DNA of 64,000 bases, from assembly GCF_003797125.1 (NCBI RefSeq), contig NZ_RKKE01000002.1:595661-659660 (forward strand), read 5' to 3'. Positions 23,605 through 34,110 of this stretch are shown here, piece by piece. Under the pieces are notes generated by a model, which had not been told where the DNA came from, made no database searches, and saw only the letters and a program-made list of their open reading frames with translations. The position numbers were made by a program, and so were the translations under genes. Positions within the stretch are counted from its first letter, which is position 1; every line of letters begins with the position of its first letter. This DNA comes from Shewanella frigidimarina (GTDB taxonomy: Bacteria; Pseudomonadota; Gammaproteobacteria; Enterobacterales; Shewanellaceae).

Positions 23605-25812
23605 TTATAATCGGCGCGACTCAATCACACCATCAACAAGCGACAGTTTACCGAGAATCCGTGATAAGCCATCTAAATTATACAATTCAAGTTCAAGCTC
23701 TACGGTGGCCGTTTGGCTTTTAACATCAGAAGATGAACTCATGGCCATCACATTGGATTTCTCTGCCGCTAGCACTGTGGTTAAATCTCGTAATAAGCCA
23801 CTGCGATCATGGGCAAGTACTCTAACGCGAATACGATAACCACCAGAGTAGTTTTCACCCCAAATCACATCGACACTGCGTTCTGGGTGGGCACGCATTA
23901 ATTCTTTCACTTGCTCGCAATCACTACGGTGCACAGAAATTCCCCGCCCCATAGTAATATAACCAAATATTTCATCGCCGGGAACGGGTTGGCAACAACG
24001 CGCAATGTGGCTCATTAAATTACCAACGCCATTAACTTCGACTTGGCCTTTACTCGACTTTTTAGGCTTATGCGATGCTTTCTTTATAATGTCTTCAAGT
24101 AAGTTTTCGTCAGTGTCTTCTACTTTGCGAATTTTGGTATCGGTAAAATTAACCACTTGATTTAAGCGTAAATCGCCGCCACCGATAGCCGCCAGCATGT
24201 CATCCATAGAGTTTAAATTAAAGCGCTCTACCGCCACTGCCGCATCTTTAACTTTAAGACCCACTCGGGCTAATTCAGACTCAAGCATCTCTTTACCCGC
24301 GGCAATATTTTTATCGCGGTCTTGTTGCTTAAACCAATGTTGAATTTTTGAACGCGAACGTGACGACTTGATATAACCTAAATTAAGATTGAGCCAGTCA
24401 CGCTTTGGGTTAGGCGTTTTTGAAGTGATAATCTCAATGCGCTCACCCGTTTCAACTTGGTACGTGAATGGCACAATACGGCCGTCGACTTTTGCACCAA
24501 TACATTTATGACCCACTTGAGAGTGAATATAATAAGCAAAGTCGAGCACAGTTGAGCCTAAAGGTAAGTCAACGACTTCACCACTTGGGGTAAATACATA
24601 GACTCGGTCTTCAAATACTTGGCTGCGGACTTCGTCAACCAAATTACCACTTTCAGCGACATCTTCTTGCCACTGTAAAATTTTACGTAACCAGTTAATT
24701 TTTTCTTCGTAACCCGTTTGTTTGGTATTACTGGCACCTTCTTTGTATTTCCAGTGCGCGGCAACTCCAAGCTCAGAATCTTGATGCATCGCCTCAGTAC
24801 GAATTTGAATTTCTACTGTTTTGCCTTCAGGACCTACGACTACTGTATGAATAGATTGATAGCCGTTCGGTTTTGGATTTGCTACGTAATCGTCAAACTC
24901 ACGCGGAATATGGTGCCAAAGGTCATGTACAACCCCTAACGCGCCATAGCAATCTTGTAATCTTTCGGTGACAATACGCACTGCACGAACGTCAAAAAGC
25001 TCATCAAACTTGAGATCTTTGCCCTTCATTTTTCGCCAAATACTGTAAATGTGTTTTGGGCGACCGTACACTTTGGCGCGAATATCATCGCTATCTAAAC
25101 GTTGCTGTAACTGGGTGACAAACTTGTCGATAAACACTTCTCGGTCGACACGCTTACCATCAAGCTGTTTAGCAATGTCTTTATAAACGGTTGGATGCAA
25201 GTAGCGAAAAGAAATATCTTCAAGTTCCCACTTTAATTGACCAATGCCCAAACGGTTAGCGAGTGGCGCATAAATATCAGCAATTTCACGTGCTAATAAC
25301 ACCCGAGTTTCTTCATCGGCGTTTTTGACCGCACGCAGTAAGCATACACGTTCGGCTAATTTGATCACTACGGCGCGAACATCTTCAACCATGGCTAATA
25401 ACATTTTTCGAATGTTATCTATTTGCGGTTCGGCATCGCGCGAGTTTTGACTGACTTTTAATGCGCCAATGGCATTCATGGTCACAACACTGGCAACTAA
25501 CCTCGCAAGGTTTTCACCGTATTGCTCTAGAATTTGCTCTTCGTTGAGAACACCCGCATCGAATAGCAAAAATAATACTGCGGCTTGTAACGTTTCGATG
25601 TCCATATTCAGCGGCGCTAAGATTTCGATCATTTCGCGAGCGCGCGCAAGCAGTTCAGTATGAGCCAGTTTGTTTTTAACCGGTAGGGCCTCAACTTGCT
25701 GGATCAATACCAATAACTTCTGAGCATCATCTTTGTCGTCGAGATAACGAGCGACCCACTCATCTAATTGGAATGCTTGCGTATTAAAATGTGCTTCGCG
25801 AACAGATACCAT
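23605..25812 (-). CDS. relA: (p)ppGpp synthetase I, RelA
   Basis: RelA makes (p)ppGpp on stalled ribosomes during amino acid starvation. The 735-residue protein has a degenerate N-terminal hydrolase domain in which the metal-binding HD is replaced (LFDAGVL), a synthetase domain with YGRPKHIYSIWRKM and EFDDYVANPKPNGYQSIHT (the EFDD motif separates RelA from SpoT), a TGS domain (VYVFTPSGEVVDLPLGS), and C-terminal zinc-finger and ACT domains (RVLAHDRSGLLRDLT). I chose ATG 25812, preceded by GGAAGGG, over an upstream in-frame start. It sits between rlmD and mazG. Confidence 0.97.
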   Translation of the reverse strand: MVSVREAHFNTQAFQLDEWVARYLDDKDDAQKLLVLIQQVEALPVKNKLAHTELLARAREMIEILAPLNMDIETLQAAVLFLLFDAGVLNEEQILEQYGENLARLVASVVTMNAIGALKVSQNSRDAEPQIDNIRKMLLAMVEDVRAVVIKLAERVCLLRAVKNADEETRVLLAREIADIYAPLANRLGIGQLKWELEDISFRYLHPTVYKDIAKQLDGKRVDREVFIDKFVTQLQQRLDSDDIRAKVYGRPKHIYSIWRKMKGKDLKFDELFDVRAVRIVTERLQDCYGALGVVHDLWHHIPREFDDYVANPKPNGYQSIHTVVVGPEGKTVEIQIRTEAMHQDSELGVAAHWKYKEGASNTKQTGYEEKINWLRKILQWQEDVAESGNLVDEVRSQVFEDRVYVFTPSGEVVDLPLGSTVLDFAYYIHSQVGHKCIGAKVDGRIVPFTYQVETGERIEIITSKTPNPKRDWLNLNLGYIKSSRSRSKIQHWFKQQDRDKNIAAGKEMLESELARVGLKVKDAAVAVERFNLNSMDDMLAAIGGGDLRLNQVVNFTDTKIRKVEDTDENLLEDIIKKASHKPKKSSKGQVEVNGVGNLMSHIARCCQPVPGDEIFGYITMGRGISVHRSDCEQVKELMRAHPERSVDVIWGENYSGGYRIRVRVLAHDRSGLLRDLTTVLAAEKSNVMAMSSSSDVKSQTATVELELELYNLDGLSRILGKLSLVDGVIESRRL

Positions 25813-25996
25813 GAACCCTTCCTTAGCCGCATGACCGACTGACATCCAACCATATGCACATGGCATAGTGTGCATAAATGGTGTTAACACCAACTGAACA
25901 ACCTATCTTGAAGCGCTATATTCTTTTGTCAATTCAATAGCGTTCAGTTGGCCAATTTTTTAGCATACCTATCGTAAGCGGCTAAAAAATCGTTGT

Positions 25997-27364
25997 TTAA
26001 ATATTTAATTCAAATAACACCATGGCTTCAATATGATGTGTCTGTGGAAACATATCGACTAATCCCACTTGGGCAATTCGATATCCACTGGCTAATAATA
26101 CACTACTGTCACGTGCTAAACTTGCCGGATTACATGAAACATACACCACTTTTTTAGGTTGCATTTTCTGTAACCATTGTAAACTTTCAAAAGCACCGGC
26201 TCGAGCAGGGTCCAGCAACAGTTTATCAATTTTGCCTAACCATGTTTGTGCCGATAGATCAGCACTTAAATCCGCATGATAGAAAGTCACATTATCCAAT
26301 TGGTTGTCGACAGCGTTTTGCTTGGCTTGTTGCACCATCTCAGGCACACCTTCAACACCAATGACTTCTGCAGCCTTTAATGCCAACGGTAAACTGAAAT
26401 TACCCACACCACAGAATAGATCTAAAATACGTTCACCTGGTTGAGGGTCTAACCATTCGATGGCTTGATCGACCATGGCCTGATTAATAGCACCATTAAC
26501 TTGGACAAAATTACCAGGAGTGAATGAACAACGAACAGCCTCCTGTGCAAGATGATAATAAGGTAACGCGACAGCTTCATCACCAGCTGGCAGCAAGGGA
26601 AACAATTGGGTTAATTGACCAGCATCATCTTGCAATAACAAGTTAAGTTGGTGCTTTTCGGCAAACCCCGTTAACCAACGAATATCAGATGCTGGCAACA
26701 CTTTAGTCACTCTTAATACCGCAAATTTACCGTTATCAGCTTGGGTGAGTTCAACATGCCCTAAACTGGCCTTAGCTTTAAGTTGATTTAAATTAGCCGC
26801 TAATGGGGTAATTAAAGCGGACAATGACTCAGATAACACAGGGCACTGTTGAATAGAAACAATTTTATTGCTATTTCCTGCGCGAAACCCAAGTTGTAAC
26901 CGCTGAGTATTTTTATCAAATAATGTGGCCAATCTTGCGCGTCGTCTATAATGCCACGCCTCACCCGCTATAGGGTCAGCGACAATATCAGCATCAATAG
27001 CTTTAGCACTCGACAACTTGCTGATGAGATCAACCAAAGCAGTTTGTTTATGCTCGCGTTGTGCATTAGTGTCCATGTGCTGCAAATCACAACCGCCACA
27101 TTGTTGATAATGTGGACAATGAGGTTTGATTCGATTAACCGATGCAGACTCAATAGAGATGAGCTTGGCTTTAGCGTAGCTTTTCTTTTGTTCGACAAAT
27201 TGCACCGTAGCGGTCTCTCCCGGTAACACTCCCGGAATAAACACTATTTTGCCTTGATGTTGCGCTATACCTGCACCTAAATGGTCAAGTTGAGTGACAC
27301 TGAGGCTTAACTTTGCTGATAATTGCTTAGATTTGTTCGGTTTTGCTTGGAAAAATTGTGCCAT
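25997..27364 (-). CDS. rlmD: 23S rRNA (uracil(1939)-C5)-methyltransferase RlmD
   Basis: RlmD methylates U1939 of 23S rRNA. The 455-residue protein has an N-terminal TRAM domain, the [4Fe-4S] cysteine cluster [15 protein letters not shown] with a later Cys, a SAM-binding motif ([16 protein letters not shown]), and the catalytic cysteine in [14 protein letters not shown] near the C-terminus. GAGG precedes the ATG. It is divergent from barA and leads the rlmD-relA-mazG run, a conserved gene order in gammaproteobacteria. Confidence 0.96.
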   Translation of the reverse strand: MAQFFQAKPNKSKQLSAKLSLSVTQLDHLGAGIAQHQGKIVFIPGVLPGETATVQFVEQKKSYAKAKLISIESASVNRIKPHCPHYQQCGGCDLQHMDTNAQREHKQTALVDLISKLSSAKAIDADIVADPIAGEAWHYRRRARLATLFDKNTQRLQLGFRAGNSNKIVSIQQCPVLSESLSALITPLAANLNQLKAKASLGHVELTQADNGKFAVLRVTKVLPASDIRWLTGFAEKHQLNLLLQDDAGQLTQLFPLLPAGDEAVALPYYHLAQEAVRCSFTPGNFVQVNGAINQAMVDQAIEWLDPQPGERILDLFCGVGNFSLPLALKAAEVIGVEGVPEMVQQAKQNAVDNQLDNVTFYHADLSADLSAQTWLGKIDKLLLDPARAGAFESLQWLQKMQPKKVVYVSCNPASLARDSSVLLASGYRIAQVGLVDMFPQTHHIEAMVLFELNI

Positions 27365-27484
27365 TTCGGCCTCAGGTATTGAATAAAAAACTAGTCAAGA
27401 GTGCGCCATATCTGGCAGTCTAGACGGAATAACAGCGATTTAGTAACAGGGATATACCTAACAGCCATGAAAAGTGCCAACAAT

Positions 27485-30325
27485 ATGACCAAATACAGCC
27501 TACGCTCTTGGGTTCTGGTACTTGCGTTAGCGCCCACGATTGTAGTAGGTATTCTACTTGGAAGTTATTTCACGATAAACCGCTTTTATGAATTGGAACA
27601 AACCTTAATTGAAAAAGGCAGCAACATTGTTGAGCCATTAGCCATTGCTAGCGAATTTGGCATTATCACTCAAGATCGTGAATCAACTAAACTTTTACTC
27701 GCCGCCTCGCAAATAAACAATGCATCCCTGATCCTATCTATTGCTGTTTTTGATGCCGAAAACCAACTCTTTGTCACTTCGCACTACCACAAAGATTTTG
27801 AAACTATGCGTTACAAACAAACGTTGGCAAACTTAATCGGCACAGAACATGAAACAATTGGCGATACCTTGGTCATTCGTGTGCCAATAATATCCCATAC
27901 AGGGTTAGAACCAAAACATGTTGCCAGTATAAATCGCCAAAGTAACGGTGATATCAATAATAATACTTCTGCCAATGGCGTCGTTACGCCTATTTACAAT
28001 AATCAACAAGAGCGAATTTTAGGCTATATATCAGTATTACTAAATAAAGAAAACGCCCTACTCGAACAACATCGAGCAGCTATAGCCGCGTTTATTATCG
28101 TATTAATCGGGGTGCAATTTAACCTATTTTTTACCTTCCGCTTAGTCAAGCACGTGAACTACCCCATTACTGAAATGGTGCGAGTGGTAGCCAAAATTCG
28201 TGAAGGTAAACTCGATACTCGCCTAGAAGGCAACTTGATTGGTGAACTGGATCTGCTTAAACGAGGGATCAACGCAATGGCTGGCTCATTGTCTGAATAC
28301 CACGATGAAATGCAGCAAAATATTGATCAAGCGACCTCTGATTTACGTGAAACCCTCGAGCAGATTGAAATTCAAAACGTTGAGCTCGATATTGCCAAAA
28401 AACGCGCGCTTGAAGCGAGTCGGATTAAATCAGAGTTCTTAGCCAACATGTCGCACGAGTTACGAACGCCACTCAATGGTGTCATCGGATTTGCACGACA
28501 GTTATTAAAAACACCACTGCATACTAGCCAGCTCGATTACATAAAAACCATTGAACGCAGTGCCAGTAACCTACTGGGTATTATTAACGATATTCTCGAC
28601 TTCTCTAAACTGGAAGCCGGTAAAATGATATTAGAAAAAATGCCTTTTGCACTGCGAGAAACGCTAACTGAAACCCTGACTATTATTGCAGGTAGTGCGC
28701 AAGAGAAAGGCCTAGAACTGGTTATCGACATTGATGCTAATGTGCCAGAAAGTGTCAGTGGCGACGCGATGAGAGTCAGCCAGATTATTACTAACTTAGT
28801 TGGTAACGCTATCAAATTTACCGACAAAGGCAGTGTCATACTCAAAATACACTTAGTGGGTCAGGACGAAGATAACATTACCCTGCGCTGCGAAGTTATT
28901 GACACCGGTATTGGTATTGATGAGAGTCAGCAAGAATATTTATTCCAAGCATTTGGTCAAGCCGACTCATCCATTTCACGCCGCTTTGGTGGCACAGGAT
29001 TGGGCTTAGTGATTACTAAACGCTTAATCAATCAAATGGGTGGCCAGATAGGCTTCACCTCTGCCCCTAATAAAGGCTCAAATTTCTGGTTTATTCTGCC
29101 GCTTGGGATCAGTCAATTTGAAATTGGCGAAGTGTTGCCGGTTGATGCGTTGCTGCACAAATCAGTCTTATTGTATGAACCACGGGAATTAACCCGCGAT
29201 ACATTAAATCGCCGCTTGGTGTCATGGCAATTAATTATCACTAATGTTGCTAATCCAGAAAATCTTACCTCAGTGTTACAAACTAAAAACAGCAAATTTG
29301 ATTACATCATCATGAGCTGTCATGGTTTTGCCGACAATGCGTCTTTTATCCATTTATTACAACAAGCCAAACAACATACCGACTGCCTGATTTTGTTGCA
29401 TGACTGCTTAGACCAAGACATGATAATCAATGTGCTAAAAGTCAACGCTGATGTGTTGCTCAGCACCCCGGTGAGCGATTTTACCCTAGCGCATCATTTA
29501 ATATATCCGCCAGTACCTTCTACTTTTGTGAGTTTACCTGAGCAGATAAATCTCGATGTAACACAACGCCTCAATGCATCAGTATTGGCCGTTGACGACA
29601 ACATGGCCAATCTAAAGTTAATTGATACTTTGCTCAAAGAATTAGTCGACAATGTGGTGACCGTTAACAATGGCGCGGATGCGATTCAACAAGCTAAAAA
29701 ACAACCATTTGATTTAATCTTCATGGATATTCAAATGCCAGGAACCGACGGCATAACCGCAACCCAGCAAATACGTTCAGAATCACTAAACCGTAATACG
29801 CCGATTATTGCAGTAACGGCACATGCTATAGCCGAAGAGCGTGAGAATATTTTGGCTAGCGGTATGGATGGTTTCTTGCCTAAACCGATTGATGAATTAT
29901 CACTAAAAAGCGTCATTAGCCGCTGGATAATTAAACCCCAATTTACCCATTTTGATACTCATGTTCTCAATTGGGATTTATGCTTAACCCAAGCAAACCA
30001 GAAAACCGATTTAGCCTTAGATATGTTAAAGATGTTGGTTAATTCATTACCTGAAACAACCGCTACTATCGATAAGGCATTAATAGCCAGAGATGCAGAG
30101 ACACTATTGCAGGCAGTGCATAAACTTCATGGCGCAACATGTTATTGCGGCGTACCGACCACACAAAAGCTGTGCCGGGATATTGAGTCAGCATTAAAGC
30201 ATAAAATTGACATCGATGACCTAGAACCTGAAATACTAGAGTTACTTGATGAGTTAACTAAGGTAGAATCAGCTGCAAATCAAGTGATAAACCAGCTATC
30301 AGTGGATGTTCCCCATGACCAGTAA
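27485..30325 (+). CDS. barA: Tripartite hybrid sensor kinase BarA
   Basis: BarA phosphorylates the response regulator UvrY, which in relatives activates Csr small RNAs that sequester CsrA. The protein (946 residues) has two transmembrane segments (about 11-30 and 190-212) around a periplasmic domain, HAMP, a phosphoacceptor domain with NMSHELRTPLNG (H324), an ATPase domain (NLVGNAIKFTDKG, GIGIDESQQ, FGGTGLGLVI), a receiver-like stretch without an acceptor Asp, a true receiver (D748 in LIFMDIQMPG), and a phosphotransfer domain with AVHKLHGAT (H879). The start MTKYSLRSW matches E. coli MTNYSLRA; ATG 27467 is an alternative. uvrY is not in this window. Confidence 0.95.
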   Translation: MTKYSLRSWVLVLALAPTIVVGILLGSYFTINRFYELEQTLIEKGSNIVEPLAIASEFGIITQDRESTKLLLAASQINNASLILSIAVFDAENQLFVTSHYHKDFETMRYKQTLANLIGTEHETIGDTLVIRVPIISHTGLEPKHVASINRQSNGDINNNTSANGVVTPIYNNQQERILGYISVLLNKENALLEQHRAAIAAFIIVLIGVQFNLFFTFRLVKHVNYPITEMVRVVAKIREGKLDTRLEGNLIGELDLLKRGINAMAGSLSEYHDEMQQNIDQATSDLRETLEQIEIQNVELDIAKKRALEASRIKSEFLANMSHELRTPLNGVIGFARQLLKTPLHTSQLDYIKTIERSASNLLGIINDILDFSKLEAGKMILEKMPFALRETLTETLTIIAGSAQEKGLELVIDIDANVPESVSGDAMRVSQIITNLVGNAIKFTDKGSVILKIHLVGQDEDNITLRCEVIDTGIGIDESQQEYLFQAFGQADSSISRRFGGTGLGLVITKRLINQMGGQIGFTSAPNKGSNFWFILPLGISQFEIGEVLPVDALLHKSVLLYEPRELTRDTLNRRLVSWQLIITNVANPENLTSVLQTKNSKFDYIIMSCHGFADNASFIHLLQQAKQHTDCLILLHDCLDQDMIINVLKVNADVLLSTPVSDFTLAHHLIYPPVPSTFVSLPEQINLDVTQRLNASVLAVDDNMANLKLIDTLLKELVDNVVTVNNGADAIQQAKKQPFDLIFMDIQMPGTDGITATQQIRSESLNRNTPIIAVTAHAIAEERENILASGMDGFLPKPIDELSLKSVISRWIIKPQFTHFDTHVLNWDLCLTQANQKTDLALDMLKMLVNSLPETTATIDKALIARDAETLLQAVHKLHGATCYCGVPTTQKLCRDIESALKHKIDIDDLEPEILELLDELTKVESAANQVINQLSVDVPHDQ

Positions 30326-30911
30326 AACCGGTTTTTTTAAACGCCTAAAGGCATTGTCGTTACCTCAGAAGCAGCTTTTTGCACTCGCACTGTGTCAAAG
30401 AATGCTCCCAAACTATCAATTATTTTCTGAAGTATGTGAATTTGGCCAACCGCAGGTATTAGGTACTGCACTAGAGTTATTATGGCAAAGCCAATATGAC
30501 AAAAAGCTTAAGTTCAATATTGATGTGCATTTACAGCGCCTCGATGAAAACACCCCTGATCCTAGCGACTTTGAAGCCTATGGTGCTTATCCTGCCATGG
30601 ATGCGGCTGTTGCCATCGCCACCTTAATGGGTGCGATAGATGGAAAAATAGAAGAAGATATTACTAACATCAGTAAGTTATCATCAAGCACCGTCGCCAA
30701 TTATATTGAAGCTATTAGTGATGAATCATTAATGGATGAAGAACTCGATGAGTTTGTTTTTTCGCATCCAGTAATGGAACAAGAAAAAGAATTACAAGGC
30801 ATGTTACTCGACATTATCGAAGCCAATCCAGACATAACCAGCGAACTGGTTAAAGGTTTGCGTAAGGATATTATCGAAGCTGGTGTGTCTAATATTGGTA
30901 TTAGCCTGTAG
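30315..30911 (+). CDS. DUF416 family protein (YjaG-like)
   Basis: The 198-residue protein resembles E. coli YjaG (DUF416), of unknown function: CQRMLPNYQLFSEVCEFG near the N-terminus and DFEAYGAYPAMDAAVAIATLM in the middle are the recognisable family segments. It is soluble, acidic and without signal peptide. The start overlaps the end of barA by 11 bases; ATG 30315 gives the same N-terminal length as YjaG, while ATG 30306 would add three residues. The overlap suggests coupling to barA. A terminator follows. Confidence 0.88.
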   Translation: MTSKTGFFKRLKALSLPQKQLFALALCQRMLPNYQLFSEVCEFGQPQVLGTALELLWQSQYDKKLKFNIDVHLQRLDENTPDPSDFEAYGAYPAMDAAVAIATLMGAIDGKIEEDITNISKLSSSTVANYIEAISDESLMDEELDEFVFSHPVMEQEKELQGMLLDIIEANPDITSELVKGLRKDIIEAGVSNIGISL

Positions 30912-30956
30912 TTCGAACTTGTAGAACAAATCGATTAATGTCAATCAACATCATTT

Positions 30957-30980
30957 AGCCTGAAATTATTCAGGCTTTTT
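30957..30980 (+). terminator. Terminator of barA-DUF416
   Basis: AGCCTGA-AATTAT-TCAGGCT followed by TTTTT, 46 bases past the DUF416 stop codon. Confidence 0.85.
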
Positions 30981-30995
30981 ATTGAGTCTCGTGCA

Positions 30996-31196
30996 ATGAG
31001 AAGAATTTTTTATCAAGGTTTCACTTTCAGTAACGCCAATGGTAAAACTGATGACTGGACACTAGTAATTGGTAATCAAGTACGAGTAGGTTCGTTATTT
31101 GAATTAAGAAGGCAAGTGCATTTTTTTTCTGAACTGGGAATATTACCCCCTCCGAAAATATCAAAGGCGAATTTAGCCTTAAAATCTGACAAATAA
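30996..31196 (+). CDS. Small protein of unknown function (66 aa)
   Basis: I do not recognise this protein. It is basic, begins MRRIFYQGFTFSN, has a mixed, gene-like composition and ends in a lysine-rich tail; there is no signal peptide or membrane segment. The segment VGSLFELRRQVHFF could form an amphipathic helix. No clear ribosome binding site precedes the ATG, which lies only 16 bases after the barA-DUF416 terminator, so it needs its own promoter or read-through. It may be a real small gene or chance. Confidence 0.45.
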   Translation: MRRIFYQGFTFSNANGKTDDWTLVIGNQVRVGSLFELRRQVHFFSELGILPPPKISKANLALKSDK

Positions 31197-31284
31197 TCAC
31201 TCGTTTAACTTTAGCCTAATTGCATCTGCCTATCGAAAAGCAGTAAAGTGATCTTATTATCATTTTGCTAAGGAATTGCGAGGG

Positions 31285-32253
31285 ATGTCCAGTATTCTTA
31301 CCCCGCTAATCGCTGTATTTATTATTATGCTGCTCGGCAGTATTGTTCAAAAAATGCGACTGTTGCCAGCAGACACCGATTTGATCCTCAATCAGTTTGT
31401 CTATTACATTGCTTTCCCCGCAATATTACTGATTGTGCTAGCTGAAACGCGCATTGAAGACATTATTCAATGGGGCTTTATCGGTGGGTTTAGCCTAGCG
31501 ATGGTCATTACTTACGCCTTAGTGATTGTTGTATCACTACTTAGCACACCTAAGAAGCAAGCCGTTGCGGCAATGCGCGCATTAAACGCTACCTTTGGTA
31601 ATACCGCATTTATTGGTATTCCATTGCTGAGTTTATTATTCCCAGGTCATAAAATGGCATTAGTCGCTGCAGCGATTGCCAGCTTGTTGTCGGTGTTCAT
31701 GTTTGCTTTTGCTTTAGTATCAATTGAGCTAGCCAGCCGTGATAAACAATCAACCGACCATGCCATCGTCATCATGGCTAATGCCCTGTATAAAAACCCC
31801 ATCGTGGTTGGCAGTGTTATTGGCATTGGTTTATCAGCACTGCATATTACCTTACCGGATAGTCTGGCCTTAATGTTACACCAGGTGGGAAATACCTCTA
31901 GCCCATGTGCACTGTTTGCCATAGGAATGGTACTTGCCAAAGCGTTACGACATCAATCTGACACAAAGATGTTCAGTATTGGTTTGATTGCGGAACTGAA
32001 TTTAATCAATTTACTCAAGTTAATTATTCAACCATTAATCGCCTTTGGATTACTCAAACTGTTCGGCGTAGAAAAGGAATTACTGACCATGGGAGTTATT
32101 TTAGCAGCGTTACCAACGGCAGCAAGTGTGTATCTTTTAGCCGACCGCTACCAAATTAACGCCAACGTCAGCGCCCAAGGCATTTTATATGGCACATTAA
32201 TCACTTTTATCAGCTTGCCAATAATAGAAACACTCTTAAAATCCATTGCTTAA
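31285..32253 (+). CDS. AEC-family transporter (auxin efflux carrier-like)
   Basis: A 322-residue inner-membrane protein with about ten hydrophobic segments and the two-half layout of AEC carriers; NQFVYYIAFPAILLIVLAE early on and ATFGNTAFIGIPLLSLLF carry the family's conserved Asn/Pro positions in broken helices. Bacterial members export small organic acids such as malate or malonate, but the substrate cannot be inferred. ATG 31285 is preceded by AAGGA; an in-frame TTG three codons upstream is less likely. It appears to stand alone between the small gene and recN. Confidence 0.88.
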   Translation: MSSILTPLIAVFIIMLLGSIVQKMRLLPADTDLILNQFVYYIAFPAILLIVLAETRIEDIIQWGFIGGFSLAMVITYALVIVVSLLSTPKKQAVAAMRALNATFGNTAFIGIPLLSLLFPGHKMALVAAAIASLLSVFMFAFALVSIELASRDKQSTDHAIVIMANALYKNPIVVGSVIGIGLSALHITLPDSLALMLHQVGNTSSPCALFAIGMVLAKALRHQSDTKMFSIGLIAELNLINLLKLIIQPLIAFGLLKLFGVEKELLTMGVILAALPTAASVYLLADRYQINANVSAQGILYGTLITFISLPIIETLLKSIA

Positions 32254-32309
32254 TGATCAATCAAACCTAGATGATAAAATAGTCAACGATAATTATTGCT
32301 CAACCACTT

Positions 32310-32329
32310 TACTGTATATAAAATCAGTA
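32310..32329 (+). promoter_or_regulatory. LexA operator 1 of recN
   Basis: TACTG-TATATAAAAT-CAGTA matches the LexA consensus CTG-N10-CAG with an A/T-rich centre, 53 bases before recN. Confidence 0.85.
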
Positions 32330-32331
32330 TA

Positions 32332-32351
32332 TACTGTTTATCAATACAGTG
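32332..32351 (+). promoter_or_regulatory. LexA operator 2 of recN
   Basis: TACTG-TTTATCAATA-CAGTG is a second CTG-N10-CAG site, centred 22 bases (about two helical turns) from the first. Paired LexA sites at recN are also known in E. coli and give tight repression. Confidence 0.85.
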
Positions 32352-32381
32352 GTTTGGTAGTTTCATTGACAGGAATTCATT

Positions 32382-34040
32382 ATGCTTTGCCAACTCAGCA
32401 TCAACAACTTTGCTATAGTGCGCTTTTTAGAACTCGACTTTAAAGCCGGTATGACAAGCATCACCGGCGAAACAGGTGCAGGTAAATCGATTGCTATCGA
32501 TGCGCTTGGATTATGTCTTGGTAATCGAAGTGATGCCAACACTGTCAGGCCTGGAGCCAACAAAACTGAAGTAAGTGCACGATTTACCCTTCATGATGTT
32601 CCTTTAGCCAAACGCTGGCTTGAAGATAGCGATCTTGATGCTGAAGATGAGTGTATATTGCGTCGAACCATTAACAGTGATGGACGCTCAAGAGCCTACA
32701 TAAATGGTAATCCTGTGCCTGTGACGCAATTAAAAGCCATCGGTCAACTATTGATTGGTGTTCACGGTCAACATGCACATCACGCAATGCTTAAAAGCGA
32801 GCATCAATTAAACCTACTCGACCACTATGCTAACCACAAAATACTGCTTGATAGCGTTAGCGCTAGCTATCAACGCTGCAAACAAGTGGAAAATGAGCTA
32901 AAGCATCTTGAGCAAGCTCAGCACGAACGCATTTCTCGTCAACAGCTACTGCAATATCAAGTAGAAGAGCTTAATGAGTTTAACTTAGGCTTGGAAGAAT
33001 TTGATGAAATTGAACAAGAACACAAACGCTTAGCCAATGGCACAGATTTAATTGAACGTTGCCAAGCAGGGTTACACTTATTGACCGAAAGTGATGAAGG
33101 CAATATAGAATCTCTGCTTAATAAAGTGGCCAGTATTGCTGATACGCTTCAAGGTTATGATGAATCCCTTGCGCCTATTAGTACTATGATTAGCGATGCG
33201 TTAATTCAAGTACAAGAAAGCGCTAGCGAAATTGAAAGTTATTTAAGCAGTTTAGAACTTGACCCAGAACATTTTGCCTATTTAGAAAAACGCCTTTCAA
33301 CGGCAATGCAATTGGCGCGTAAGCATCATGTGAGTGCAGATAAGTTGGCGCTACATCATCAAGCATTGATGAATGAATTAACCGAACTTGCTGACGATGA
33401 AACTAAATTAGATGGTATAAGACAACAACTTGAAACCACCAGAAATGCCTATTTAACCAATGCACAAAAACTGAGTCAAAGTCGTAGTCGTTATGCCAAA
33501 GAATTAGACAAGCTAGTCACTCAGTCTATCCATGAGCTCAATATGCCTAAGGGTAAATTTACCATTCAGATTAATCATAATCCGGACAACATTTCAGTTA
33601 ATGGCTGCGATAGCATTGAATTTATGGTTACCACTAACCCTGGGCAACCATTACAACCGATTTCTAAAGTAGCCTCTGGCGGTGAGTTATCGCGTATTGG
33701 ATTAGGGATTCAAGTGATCACAGCTAAAAAAGTCGCCACTCCAACACTCATATTCGATGAAGTTGATGTGGGTATTTCTGGACCAACGGCATCGGTAGTC
33801 GGTCGTATGTTACGTAGCCTTGGTGAGTCGACTCAAGTGTTATGTGTCACCCATTTGCCGCAAGTTGCGGGTAATGGCCATCAACATATGTTTGTGAATA
33901 AATTTAATAAAGGTGGCAACACCGAAACGACCATGCAGACCCTAGATAAAGATCAACGGGTGAATGAACTTGCGCGCTTATTAGGTGGTGATGTCATTAC
34001 AGAAAATACCTTGGCTAATGCCCGTGAGCTGTTGCAATAA
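32382..34040 (+). CDS. recN: DNA repair protein RecN
   Basis: RecN is an SMC-like ATPase for double-strand break repair. The 552-residue protein has the N-terminal Walker A GETGAGKSI, a central coiled coil (about 155-360), and the C-terminal ABC signature VASGGELSRIGLG with Walker B TLIFDEVDVGISG. The ATG gives the usual MLCQLSINNFAIV start. It is transcribed alone behind two LexA sites, so it should be strongly induced by DNA damage. Confidence 0.97.
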   Translation: MLCQLSINNFAIVRFLELDFKAGMTSITGETGAGKSIAIDALGLCLGNRSDANTVRPGANKTEVSARFTLHDVPLAKRWLEDSDLDAEDECILRRTINSDGRSRAYINGNPVPVTQLKAIGQLLIGVHGQHAHHAMLKSEHQLNLLDHYANHKILLDSVSASYQRCKQVENELKHLEQAQHERISRQQLLQYQVEELNEFNLGLEEFDEIEQEHKRLANGTDLIERCQAGLHLLTESDEGNIESLLNKVASIADTLQGYDESLAPISTMISDALIQVQESASEIESYLSSLELDPEHFAYLEKRLSTAMQLARKHHVSADKLALHHQALMNELTELADDETKLDGIRQQLETTRNAYLTNAQKLSQSRSRYAKELDKLVTQSIHELNMPKGKFTIQINHNPDNISVNGCDSIEFMVTTNPGQPLQPISKVASGGELSRIGLGIQVITAKKVATPTLIFDEVDVGISGPTASVVGRMLRSLGESTQVLCVTHLPQVAGNGHQHMFVNKFNKGGNTETTMQTLDKDQRVNELARLLGGDVITENTLANARELLQ

Positions 34041-34110
34041 TCGTTATGCACTTATAAAAAGTAAATCAATATGTTAACGTAAAGTTAAATAGATTTACGG
34101 ATAAATCATA

